Assembly: GCF_000016325.1 (NCBI RefSeq)
Contig: NC_009436.1
Span: 186,001 to 250,000, forward strand
Direction: 5' to 3'
Source of the DNA: Enterobacter sp. 638
GTDB lineage: Bacteria; Pseudomonadota; Gammaproteobacteria; Enterobacterales; Enterobacteriaceae
DNA length: 64,000 nt
Position numbers and translations under genes: made by a program. This document shows, piece by piece, positions 19,225 through 27,235 of the stretch (its first letter is position 1; every line of letters begins with the position of its first letter). Under the pieces are notes generated by a model that worked only from the letters and a program-made list of their open reading frames with translations, was not told where the DNA came from and ran no database searches.

Positions 19225-19282
19225 CATTTAAAAAAGGGCTAACCGTAAGGTTAGCCCTTTTTGCATTCTGCGAGCTGAAAAG
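19202..19282 (+). repeat. Left copy of island-bounding direct repeat (attL-like)
   Basis: The last 23 nt of the tRNA, its terminator and the following TGCATTCTGCGAGCTGAAAAG are repeated at 26530-26611 (offset 7329). By eye there are about 8 differences in 81 positions. Confidence 0.85.
19231..19262 (+). terminator. tRNA-Pro terminator
   Basis: A 14-bp AAAAAGGGCTAACC/GGTTAGCCCTTTTT stem with a GTAA loop lies 6 bp beyond the tRNA. Confidence 0.95.
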
Positions 19283-19543
19283 GATGAGAACCTCCGGGGA
19301 AAGAGGTTCGACTCCAGCGGAGCGAGAGAACGTTGCGTGAGCAACGGTCCGAAGTCCGACAGGACGGCCTCCATCATCAAATTTTTACACCCGCGAAATT
19401 AAAAAATCATTCACTCTGAAAATGTAAAATTAAAATCCATAACATGTTGTTATTAAAGTTAATTTTCATTACAGAATCAGCATTGTATATTCTTTCGGCA
19501 GCGGTAAAGTGATTCCTGGAATGTCTTTGAAAGGAATTCACAT
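19283..19543. other. AT-rich leader region of vgrG
   Basis: There is no gene. The first 100 bp contain GC-rich remnants, including the hairpin CGTTGC-GTGA-GCAACG at about 19331-19346. From 19375 the DNA is strongly AT-rich and presumably holds the vgrG promoter, a likely H-NS target. No hexamer pair is convincing. Confidence 0.5.
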
Positions 19544-21895
19544 ATGGATTTTGCAGATGCCATTGTCGACACCGGGCAATCACGCTACAGCCTGCACATT
19601 AACGACAGCCGGGTGGAACCTGATGTTCTGCGCTTTCGTGGGCGCGAGGCCCTGAGCGAACCTTTTTCCTGGCGTATTGAGTTCACCACAACACAACACG
19701 ATATTGACGGTGCGGACGTACTGAAGAAATTTGCCACTCTGCGTATGCGCAGCGGTAAAACGGTGGAGGGCATTATTACCGGCTTTGAAGCGCTGGGCAC
19801 CAGTGCTGACCAGTCACTCTATGCCGTCCGCCTTGAATCCCGCCTTGCCCTGCTGTCTCACACCCGCCGTTGCGCCATTTACCAGAATGTCTCTGTACCT
19901 GAGCTAGTGGAATCGCTCTTGCGGGCGCATGGGCTTGAAGGGAGTGATTTTGAGTTTCGCCTTGAGCATGTCTATCCAGTCCGTGAACTGATTACTCAGT
20001 GGCGCGAAAATGACCTTCAGTTTATTCAGCGTCTGCTCTCCGAAGTGGGGATAGGGTTCCGTTGTAGTTTTAATGAATCCAGCGGGCTGGATACGGTCAT
20101 TTTTGCCGACAGCCAGCTTTATTACACGTTTAATGTCGCGCTACCTTTTAAAGAGCCAGCCGGGCTATATGACGGCGCCGAGGAATCCGTCTGGGGCCTG
20201 CGAACGTGGCATAAGGTCGTCACCGGGCAGGTGCAGACCCGCAGCCACAATTACCGTGATGCCGCCATGCCGATGGATTCCGTCGTCGCCGTACGCAATG
20301 AGGCCGCAACCACCGGGGAGCATTACCGCTATGGCGATAATTTTCTGGCGGCCGGCGACGATCAGCCCACCGCTAAACCGAAAACCGAAAGCGGTGCGTT
20401 TTATGCCCAGCTTCATCATGAGCGCGAACTGAATTATTCCGCCCGGTATCATGTTTTCAGTAACGCCTCACATCTGACCCCTGGACAGGTTCTGGAAACG
20501 CCCGGCAGCGGGCTTGAGGATTTGCGCGAAGGGATGGTTATCACGCTCACGACCTTTATCGCCTCACGTGGCTCGCGTCTTCATACATCGGTCTGGGGCA
20601 TCCCTTACACCGAGCGCTACTGCTTTCGCCCGCCCGCCATCCCGCGCCCGGAGATTTTTGGCACACTGCCTGCGCGGGTGGAAAGCCGCGATATTCATGA
20701 TCCGTATTCTCACCTTGATGAGATGGGGCGTTACCGGGTAAAGCTGGACTTCAGCCGAGAAGACGCCGAACCGGGATTCAATTATCTCTGGATTCGCCAG
20801 GCGAAACCCTACGCCGGAGACACTTACGGGTGGCATATGCCGCTGGTGGATGGCACGGAAGTGGGCATTGCCTTTCATCACGGCGATCCCGATAAACCGT
20901 ATATCGCCCACGCCTTTCACGACTCAAAACACGCTGACGTGGTGAACCGTGATAACCGCAGCCAGAACATTCTGCGCACGGCGGGCGCCAATGAGCTTCG
21001 AATGGAGGATAAGCGGCAGGAAGAACACATCGCCCTGTCCACGCCCTTTGGCGCAACGCAGCTTAATCAGGGGCACATCACCGACGCAGAGGGAGAACAG
21101 CGCGGCCACGGCTTCGAACTGCGTACCGACGAGTACGGTGTGATACGTGTGGCAAAGGGTCTGCTTATTACCGCAGATGGCCAGCAGAAAGCCGTGGGTG
21201 ACATGCTGGATAGGGACACTGCCCTGCGCGAAATTGAATTCCTACAGCAGCAACTCAAAGCACTGAACTCTGCCGCCGCACAGGCGCGGGCGCTGGAAGC
21301 GGATATTGCCAGCCAGAAAGCGATGTTTGCCGAACGCTTCCGCGAACTGCAAGAAATGATCCATTTTCACGGCCCCGAAGGGGTGGCATTTACTAGCGGT
21401 GAACACATGCAACTGGCAGCCACGGACAATATCGCCGTCAATGCGGGTGGGGATATCAGTACCGGATCAATGGGCAATACGACCCTGCTTGCCGGAGAAT
21501 CCATCGGCCTGTTTGCCCATACGGGCAAGCTGAGCCTGATTTCGGCGGAAGGGCCGGTTCAGGTTCAGGCGCAAAACGGTGCGATACACCTGAGTGCAGA
21601 GCAGAAAATCAGTATCACCAGCCTGAGCGAAATTCTTTTCCAGGGCAAAAAGCGCATCACGCTGATTGGCGGCGGCAGCTACCTGAAAATCGAAGCCGGA
21701 AAAATCGAGTACGGCACAACGGGGACGTATACCCGCAAGGTTAAACGCTTTGGCCTCTGCGCCCCTTCGGCAATGCCGCTGGATTTACCCGCGATGGGAA
21801 ACGCCCCCAAACAATATATTTCTATTGCCAGCGGAAAGGGCTGCGAGAAAACCAGTAAGCCAGTATTTAAATTCATTCCGGAGGAAGAAGAATAA
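19544..21895 (+). CDS. vgrG: Type VI secretion spike protein VgrG
   Basis: The 783-aa protein follows the TssI/VgrG plan. A gp27-like N-terminal region (residues ~15-370) contains the VYPVRELITQWRENDLQFIQRLLSEVGIGF signature in part around 148-176. A gp5-type OB fold (~375-460) has LDEMGRYRVKLDF and WIRQAKPYAGDTYGWHMP. A coiled-coil linker (~565-610) leads into a DUF2345/needle beta-helix (~615-710). The ~75-residue tail shows no recognisable toxin domain, so cargo is probably carried by the next protein. AAAGGAATTCACAT precedes the ATG. The stop overlaps the effector start region (TAATGG), implying coupling. Confidence 0.95.
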   Translation: MDFADAIVDTGQSRYSLHINDSRVEPDVLRFRGREALSEPFSWRIEFTTTQHDIDGADVLKKFATLRMRSGKTVEGIITGFEALGTSADQSLYAVRLESRLALLSHTRRCAIYQNVSVPELVESLLRAHGLEGSDFEFRLEHVYPVRELITQWRENDLQFIQRLLSEVGIGFRCSFNESSGLDTVIFADSQLYYTFNVALPFKEPAGLYDGAEESVWGLRTWHKVVTGQVQTRSHNYRDAAMPMDSVVAVRNEAATTGEHYRYGDNFLAAGDDQPTAKPKTESGAFYAQLHHERELNYSARYHVFSNASHLTPGQVLETPGSGLEDLREGMVITLTTFIASRGSRLHTSVWGIPYTERYCFRPPAIPRPEIFGTLPARVESRDIHDPYSHLDEMGRYRVKLDFSREDAEPGFNYLWIRQAKPYAGDTYGWHMPLVDGTEVGIAFHHGDPDKPYIAHAFHDSKHADVVNRDNRSQNILRTAGANELRMEDKRQEEHIALSTPFGATQLNQGHITDAEGEQRGHGFELRTDEYGVIRVAKGLLITADGQQKAVGDMLDRDTALREIEFLQQQLKALNSAAAQARALEADIASQKAMFAERFRELQEMIHFHGPEGVAFTSGEHMQLAATDNIAVNAGGDISTGSMGNTTLLAGESIGLFAHTGKLSLISAEGPVQVQAQNGAIHLSAEQKISITSLSEILFQGKKRITLIGGGSYLKIEAGKIEYGTTGTYTRKVKRFGLCAPSAMPLDLPAMGNAPKQYISIASGKGCEKTSKPVFKFIPEEEE

Positions 21896-23598
21896 TGGCA
21901 AGAGAAGATCATTATGTGCCCATATTTCCGGAAGCGGATGTGATGCCCCGTAAATTTGATGGCCTGCTGGGCTGGTCGGCTGACTGGCGTTGTGTGGTTG
22001 ACCCACAGGAAAAACCGCTGACGCTGGACAGCAGCGTATCACTTAACCCATCGGCCACTGAGATGACGGTACAGTTTGGCGACTCGCTCAGTGAAATAGC
22101 GCAGGACCATGGCTGCACCGTAAAAGATCTCGCCCAGCTGAACCATCTCCGCGACACGTCACTTATTTTCCCGGGACAAATCCTGAAACTTCCCGTTCGT
22201 CACTACAGCATGACCCCGACAGAGCTCGCCAGCCTGGCAGCACAGGCTGATACCTCCTGTACGCTCTCCTTTGCTTTTGAGGATTTGATCGAAAAGCCGC
22301 TACAAAAGTTTAAGGTCAGAATCGAGTCGGCGGCGGGTGATGTTTTCGAGTCGGTGACGGATGAACTGGGTAAGATTCAGGATTATGTCATGGAGCAAAC
22401 GGGGGCAATCCGCGTCTTTGTGAAAGGTGCGCACGGTGTTAAGGAAGTGGCAAACTTTATCCCGTCAGAGGGCAAAAGCAGTATAAGGCTGACCAGCCCA
22501 AAAGTGCGGGTAAAGGGCATAACCGAACCCATTAAAGACCGTGCGGGGCGAATTGATCTTGATATACACCCGGTGAACACCGTCGTCAGTGGACGGGATA
22601 GCAAGGGTAATCCTGTTATCCAGATAAATCACACCTGCCCGAACAAATATGATCTCCTGTTAGGACGAAATGTGGATTGCTGGGATCAAATAATTGCCGC
22701 CTCAGAGCGCAGCGGGATTATTCCGCAAAGTATCGGAGCGGTCATTAATGCTGAATCCGCTCAGATTAACAATGTCTGGAATAAGGAGTCCGTTGCGGTA
22801 AGCCGGGAGAAAACAAACGCTGCGAAGGCATTAAAAGAACAGCAGGGAGAATCAGCCGAAGGCGTTGTGATTTATGCCAGTTCAGCCGCAGGCATGACGC
22901 AGTTTTTAAATGCCACTTGGCTGGATGAAACCTTTCGTGAGGGAACATATCTGAACGAGCAGGCCAGAGCGAGGGGCGTATTGGCAAATAAACCCAAACT
23001 GGATGTGCTGGGCAATATTGAATATCACCCGAAAACCCATCAGCAAATTATCCTGCCAATGTTTGAGGCAGCGCCGGATACCTGGTTAACAAAACAACAG
23101 ATTATCGATAATCGATTGCTCAGAGGGATAACGCCTTATCCACCCCATGCCACAAAAGCGCTTCAGGCATGGCTTAATCTGCGTTTTGAGCCGGAGTTTA
23201 TCATTATGGCGGCGGTGGATTACGGGCTGTATAACCTCGCTCAGCTACAGGCTGCGGGCTACAGTGTGGATACGCTGAACGATGCGGCAAAAGCCAAAAT
23301 ATTTTATCTGGCGCACCATCTTGGGCTGGGTGATGCGAAACGTTTTATCAGAAAAACTATTACTGAGGAAAATGCACATAAATTACTGGTGGCGCAGATT
23401 GGGGCGAAAAAGGCGGCCACTAAGGCATCAAAAAATAGCAATAGTTATGTAAAAGGGCATCGGATGTGGTTATCAGAATATATTGACAGGAATATTAGAC
23501 TGGAAAAATTCTATTGCCCGAAAATAGAGTTTACAGTAAAACAAGAGTCAGGTGGTTTAGAAAGCGTGATAGAAAAAATAAAGGGAGATGCAAAATAA
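21895..23598 (+). CDS. T6SS effector: LysM plus lytic-transglycosylase-like domain
   Basis: The protein has 567 aa, starting at the overlapping TAATG after vgrG. Residues ~56-100 form a LysM peptidoglycan-binding domain (VQFGDSLSEIAQ ... IFPGQILKLP). Residues ~260-480 resemble a GH23/SLT fold: INAES with Glu287 as the candidate catalytic residue, then AAGMTQFLNATW (331-342), equivalent to the G-x-MQ-x-MPxT motif, and FYLAHHLGLGDAKRF (470-484). It probably cleaves glycan strands in the target periplasm after delivery by the upstream VgrG. Residues from about 414 to the end recur three more times downstream, and the last ~60 residues vary between copies. The exact family needs a profile search. 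Confidence 0.8.
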   Translation: MAREDHYVPIFPEADVMPRKFDGLLGWSADWRCVVDPQEKPLTLDSSVSLNPSATEMTVQFGDSLSEIAQDHGCTVKDLAQLNHLRDTSLIFPGQILKLPVRHYSMTPTELASLAAQADTSCTLSFAFEDLIEKPLQKFKVRIESAAGDVFESVTDELGKIQDYVMEQTGAIRVFVKGAHGVKEVANFIPSEGKSSIRLTSPKVRVKGITEPIKDRAGRIDLDIHPVNTVVSGRDSKGNPVIQINHTCPNKYDLLLGRNVDCWDQIIAASERSGIIPQSIGAVINAESAQINNVWNKESVAVSREKTNAAKALKEQQGESAEGVVIYASSAAGMTQFLNATWLDETFREGTYLNEQARARGVLANKPKLDVLGNIEYHPKTHQQIILPMFEAAPDTWLTKQQIIDNRLLRGITPYPPHATKALQAWLNLRFEPEFIIMAAVDYGLYNLAQLQAAGYSVDTLNDAAKAKIFYLAHHLGLGDAKRFIRKTITEENAHKLLVAQIGAKKAATKASKNSNSYVKGHRMWLSEYIDRNIRLEKFYCPKIEFTVKQESGGLESVIEKIKGDAK

Positions 23599-24143
23599 TG
23601 ATTTTACGTGCTATGGTTGCATTTTTGATGCTTGTATCTACTGTGTCATATGCTTTTGAAAAATGTCCGGAGGATGCAACAACGTGCTCTATCACAACGC
23701 TGGGTAAACTGGAATATATTTGGGGGCAAGAGGTAAAAGACAAACAATCTCGAATTTTACTTAATGGGGTGGAGGTTTTCAAAAATGACAGCAACCAAAT
23801 TGGCGAGGAACCCAACGGTGATGGATTTGTTCTTGATAAAAATAACAATATCAGTAAGTTGGTTATTTATTATTATCTCAACACACCTCAATATATAAAA
23901 AACGATCCTAAATATGGGGGTTTATATCGATATGTAGCATATCGATTATTCGATTTTTCGGGTAAAGAGGTTGCAATCTCAAATGAGTTTTACCCACCTG
24001 CGGATTATGATGCACCGCTAAAATGGGTTTCCTGGGGACAAAAAAACTCTGTTATTGCCTTTGATGATGGCTCTCGCTTCAAATATGAAAAGGGTCATGT
24101 GACCATGATTGATGATGGAACAAAAACCCGCGACGATAACTGA
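23598..24143 (+). CDS. Periplasmic immunity protein, cassette 1
   Basis: The protein has 181 aa. The start ATG shares its A with the effector stop (TAATG) and has GGGAG upstream, so the pair is translationally coupled. A signal peptide is evident (MILRAMVAFLMLVSTVSYA, cleavage before Phe20), placing the protein in the periplasm where a muramidase-type toxin would act. Cys23 and Cys30 are conserved in all three copies, with slightly different spacing, and could form a disulfide. The C-terminal ~75 residues (from DPKYG) are nearly identical in all copies, whereas the N-terminal half differs. It probably protects kin against the adjacent effector; I recognise no named family. Confidence 0.8.
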   Translation: MILRAMVAFLMLVSTVSYAFEKCPEDATTCSITTLGKLEYIWGQEVKDKQSRILLNGVEVFKNDSNQIGEEPNGDGFVLDKNNNISKLVIYYYLNTPQYIKNDPKYGGLYRYVAYRLFDFSGKEVAISNEFYPPADYDAPLKWVSWGQKNSVIAFDDGSRFKYEKGHVTMIDDGTKTRDDN

Positions 24144-24165
24144 TCGTGTTAGGGCGACTGAATAG

Positions 24166-24630
24166 CCTTATCCGCCTAATGCATTAAAGGCGGATAAGGC
24201 ATGGCTTAATCTGCGTTTTGAACCGAAGTTTATCATTATGGCGGCGGTGGATTACGGGCTGTATAACCTCGCTCAGCTACAGGCTGCGGGCTACTGTGTG
24301 GATACGCTGAACGATGCGGAGAAGGCCAAAATCTTTTATCTGACGCACCATTTGGGGCTGGCAGATGCGAAACGTTTTATCAGAAAAACTATTACTGAGG
24401 AAAATGCACATAAATTACTGGTGGCGCAGATTGGGGCGAAAAAGGCGGCTACTAAGGCATCAAAAAATAGCAATAGTTATGTAAAAGGGCATCGGACATG
24501 GTTGTGTAAATACATTGATGACCATATCAATCTTGGAACTTTTTATTGTCCCAAAATAGAGTTCACAGAAAAACAAGAATCAGGCGGTTTAGAAATCGTG
24601 ATAAAAAAGATAAAGGGAGGTTCAAAGTAA
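24166..24630 (+). pseudogene. Orphan effector C-terminal fragment, cassette 2
   Basis: This is in frame and homologous to residues ~414-567 of the full effector, from PYPPNALKADKAWLNLRF to the stop at 24628-24630. An in-frame TAG at 24163-24165 closes it upstream, and the first ATG is at 24238. It lacks the LysM domain and catalytic Glu, so it cannot be an active enzyme alone. The first ~95 residues are almost identical to copy 1. The tail diverges (HRTWLCKYIDDHINLGTFYC instead of HRMWLSEYIDRNIRLEKFYC). It reads as a silent donor module rather than a random pseudogene, because the frame is intact. Confidence 0.85.
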
Positions 24631-25169
24631 TGCTTTTACGTGTAATGACTTTATTTCTTATTCTTTTTTCTGCCGTATCATATGGCTTTGAAAAATGCCC
24701 GGATAGCTCAACGGAATGCGATAATACAGCATTGGGTAAACTAGAGTATATTTGGGGTAAAGGGATGGAAGATAAGCAATCGCGCATTTTATTGAATGGG
24801 AGAGAAATATTTAAAAATGACAGTAATCAGATAGGTGGAGATATTGAAGGATGGACTTTAAATAGTAAGAATCTCGTAAGTAAAGTGGTTGTTTTTTATG
24901 ATTTTAACACCCCGAAATTTATAACGACCCACCCTAAGTATGGAGATTTATATCGATATAGAGCATATCGGCTATTTGATTTTTCAGGTAAGGAGGTTGT
25001 GATCTCAAACGAATTTTACCCACCTGCGGATTATGACGCACCGCTAAAATGGGTTTCCTGGGGACAAAAGAACTCTGTTATCGCCTTTGATGATGGCTCA
25101 CGTTTCAAATATGAAAAGGGCCATGTGACCATGATTGATGATGGAACAAAAACCCGCGACGATAACTGA
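24630..25169 (+). CDS. Periplasmic immunity protein, cassette 2
   Basis: The protein has 179 aa, starting in a TAATG overlap with the preceding fragment and with GGGAGG upstream. It has a signal peptide (MLLRVMTLFLILFSAVSYG) and the Cys pair FEKC...EC. The N-terminal half is clearly diverged from cassette 1 (EDIEGW-type segment, FYDFNTPKFITTHPKYG). The last ~70 residues are near-identical. It could still be expressed and protect against siblings armed with the matching tail. Confidence 0.8.
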   Translation: MLLRVMTLFLILFSAVSYGFEKCPDSSTECDNTALGKLEYIWGKGMEDKQSRILLNGREIFKNDSNQIGGDIEGWTLNSKNLVSKVVVFYDFNTPKFITTHPKYGDLYRYRAYRLFDFSGKEVVISNEFYPPADYDAPLKWVSWGQKNSVIAFDDGSRFKYEKGHVTMIDDGTKTRDDN

Positions 25170-25191
25170 TCGTTTTGTGGCGACTGAATTG

Positions 25192-25656
25192 CCTTATCCG
25201 TCTTATGTATCAAAGGCGGATAAAGCATGGCTTAATCTGCGTTTTGAACCGGAGTTTATCATTATGGCGGCGGTGGATTACGGGCTGTATAACCTCGCTC
25301 AGCTACAGGCTGCGGGCTACAGTGTGGATACGCTGAACGATGCTGAGAAGGCCAAAATCTTTTATCTGACGCACCATCTTGGGCTGGCAGATGCGAAACG
25401 TTTTATCAGAAAAACTATTACTGAGGAAAATGCACATAAATTACTGGTGGCGCAGATTGGGGCGAAAAAGGCGGCCAAATCAGCTAAAGATTATGGGAGT
25501 TATGTTGAGGGGCATAGAGTGTGGTTGCGTAAATACATTGAAGACAATATACAATTGGATAAATTTTATTGTCCCAAGATGGAATTTACAGAAAAGCAAG
25601 AATCAGAGAATTTAGACATTGTGATAGAAAAGATAAAAGGAGATGCCATACAATGA
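25192..25656 (+). pseudogene. Orphan effector C-terminal fragment, cassette 3
   Basis: This is homologous to effector residues ~414-567. The frame stays open upstream through the 3' end of immunity gene 2, to an ATG at 25135, in a different frame. The first ~90 residues match copies 1 and 2. The tail is the most diverged (KSAKDYGSYVEGHRVWLRKY..., ending IEKIKGDAIQ). It lacks the catalytic Glu and LysM. The stop overlaps the next immunity start (ATGA). Confidence 0.83.
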
Positions 25657-26189
25657 TTTTACGTGCGATAATTTTATTATTAGTACTGGTTTCTGCCGAG
25701 TCATACGCATTTGATAAGTGTACTCAAAGACAAAGTTGTGATAATACAACATTAGGCAAGCTAGAGTATATTTCGGGGAATAGTCATAATGACAGACAAT
25801 CTCATGTTTTATTGAATGGGAAAGAAATATTTAAAAATGATAGCAAAAAAATAGATTCAGATCTCGAAGGCTGGGTTTTAGATAAAGAAAATTTTAGAAG
25901 CAAACTAATTATTTTTTATGATTTTAACACCCCGCAATATATAAAAACCGACCCTAAATATGGCGATTTATATCGATACAGAGCATATCGGCTATTTGAT
26001 TTTTCAGGCAAAGAGGTTGTGATTTCAAACGAGTTTTACCCACCCGCGGATTATGACGCACCGCTAAAATGGGTTTCCTGGGGACAAAAAAACTCTGTTA
26101 TCGCCTTTGATGATGGCTCTCGCTTCAAATATGAAAAGGGCCATGTGGCCATGATTGATGATGGAACAAAAACCCGCGACGATAACTGA
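25653..26189 (+). CDS. Periplasmic immunity protein, cassette 3
   Basis: The protein has 178 aa and its start overlaps the stop of the upstream fragment (ATGA). The signal peptide is MILRAIILLLVLVSAESYA. The conserved Cys pair is at 23 and 29, one residue closer than in the other copies. The N-terminal half is variable and the right arm conserved, ending KTRDDN. Same family as cassettes 1 and 2. Confidence 0.8.
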   Translation: MILRAIILLLVLVSAESYAFDKCTQRQSCDNTTLGKLEYISGNSHNDRQSHVLLNGKEIFKNDSKKIDSDLEGWVLDKENFRSKLIIFYDFNTPQYIKTDPKYGDLYRYRAYRLFDFSGKEVVISNEFYPPADYDAPLKWVSWGQKNSVIAFDDGSRFKYEKGHVAMIDDGTKTRDDN

Positions 26190-26211
26190 TCGTTTTGTGG
26201 CGACTGAATTG

Positions 26212-26483
26212 CCTTATCCGCCTCATACATTAAAGGCGGATAAGGCATGGCTTAATCTGCGTTTTGAACCGGAGTTTATCATTATGGCGGCGGTGGATTA
26301 CGGGCTGTATAACCTCGCTCAGCTTCAGGCTGTGGGCTACAGTGTGGATATGCTGAACGATGCGGAAAAAGCCAAAATACTTTAGGTAAATTGGAATATA
26401 TTTGGGGCAAGGCTTTAAAGATGAGTAATCTCGAATTTGACTTAATGGGATGGAGATCTTTAAAAGTGACAGCTACCGAATAA
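26212..26483 (+). pseudogene. Decayed fourth cassette (effector-tail/immunity deletion fusion)
   Basis: The left arm is recognisable to KAKI at about 26383. The sequence then jumps, with TTAGGTAAATTGGAATAT, into the middle of an immunity gene (LGKLEYIWG), followed by frameshifted matches to its next ~90 bp, ending at about 26483. An internal deletion therefore removed the effector tail and the immunity signal peptide. The right arm is missing. Confidence 0.8.
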
Positions 26484-26529
26484 CGCTGAACAAGATTTGT
26501 TTTATTTAAAAAAGTTGGTTATGAACTTG

Positions 26530-26611
26530 TTTCAAGTCCTCTCTTGCCGACCACATTTAGAAAAAGGCTAACCGCAAGGTTAGCTTTTTTTGCATTCTGC
26601 GAGCTGAAAAG
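26530..26611 (+). repeat. Right copy of island-bounding direct repeat (attR-like)
   Basis: A partial tRNA-Pro 3' end (TCCTCTCTTGCCGACCA), its terminator hairpin (GGCTAACC-GCAA-GGTTAGC plus T-run) and TGCATTCTGCGAGCTGAAAAG repeat the sequence at 19202-19282. Only the last ~23 nt of the tRNA are present, so it is not a functional gene. Confidence 0.85.
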
Positions 26612-27235
26612 CATTCGCTAAATGTGCAACTCGCCATCAAGCGATGGTTTTGCGTTAAGGACTTACCTATGGCAACTTGTTAAAACAGACCTTACCTCTC
26701 GTTTACCCCTGCCTGTTAACGCTTTTGTGACATAATCCATTGTATTTTTTTATATATAGATTGATCTTTTTTCGCGTTGCTTATGGATAACCTCAGCATT
26801 TTCCGCTGTGCGTTTTAACGTTCATGGCATTAAGTGCTCAGATATTCACCATTCTGTAAGAAAATTTACGCGATATGAATAAATGTTAATCACTGATTGT
26901 TGCGAAATATGAAGAGGTTTGTGCTGCAAGATGGCGAGTAGCATAAATTTCCCTGCTGAAAATAGATGCCTGGAGTTTTTTTAATCTTTGTTTACCGTTT
27001 CTCACCCTCAACGTAAATCCCCGTCACCTGTATTGACGTTTTCACATTCTATTGACAGATTGTAGGGCACGAGGGGCATTTCAGGGACGATCTGCGCTGC
27101 AACTCTGTCGCTCTTCTGAAAGGATTCTCCATCCCTTATAACGCCTTCGGGCATCACCGACCGGACCGGGTAAATAATAAATAAAGGTCAGGCGGCGTAA
27201 CACAACAAAGCAAAACATCACATTGGAGCAGAATA
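26612..27235 (+). other. dppA upstream region and long leader
   Basis: About 620 bp contain no gene. The first half is AT-rich. A candidate -35 TTGACA lies near 27053, but no good partner -10 is visible, so the promoter is not called. The leader near the dppA start is addressed separately. In E. coli this region carries the tRNA-proximal dppA promoter, controlled by nutrient regulators. Confidence 0.5.
27197..27216 (+). promoter_or_regulatory. Probable GcvB sRNA target site in dppA leader
   Basis: CGTAACACAACAAAGCAAAA ends about 20 nt before the dppA start. It contains the CACAACA core complementary to the GU-rich R1 seed of GcvB, which represses dppA in E. coli and Salmonella. The GcvB gene itself is not in this window. 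Confidence 0.65.

Larger units (their letters stand above)
23134..26483 (+). repeat. Tandem effector-tail/immunity cassette array (four units)
   Basis: Units of about 1.02 kb are joined head to tail. Each starts with a conserved left arm encoding effector residues ~414-507 (23134-23460, 24166-24492, 25192-25490, 26212-26383). A variable centre follows, encoding the effector tail and the N-terminal immunity half. Each intact unit ends with a conserved right arm encoding the last ~75 immunity residues (about 23905-24143, 24931-25169, 25951-26189). Unit 1 is fused to the full-length effector, units 2 and 3 are orphan, and unit 4 is a decayed remnant. Confidence 0.9.
19202..26611 (+). mobile_element. 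tRNA-Pro-associated T6SS vgrG/effector island (no integrase)
   Basis: A 7.4-kb segment is bounded by imperfect direct repeats of the tRNA-Pro 3' end plus terminator. It contains a vgrG, a LysM effector and an effector-tail/immunity array, with AT-rich DNA from about 23,600 onwards. It separates the tRNA from dppA, which are adjacent in E. coli. No integrase or recombinase reading frame is present, so it is either a decayed integrative element or one mobilised in trans. No T6SS structural genes other than vgrG lie here. Confidence 0.75.

Noticed and set aside
25135..25656. A 173-codon reading frame starting inside immunity gene 2 as a real full gene
   Set aside because: Homology to the effector begins only at about 25192. 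The upstream part is the immunity 2 coding region read in another frame, so only the fragment is annotated.
23134..26483. CRISPR array or simple tandem repeat
   Set aside because: The repeat unit is ~1 kb and coding, with conserved arms and a variable centre. There are no short regular repeats with unique spacers anywhere in the window.
19225..26611. Prophage
   Set aside because: VgrG resembles phage gp27/gp5, but no integrase, terminase, capsid, tail-sheath or lysis genes are present; the content is T6SS spike plus effector/immunity.
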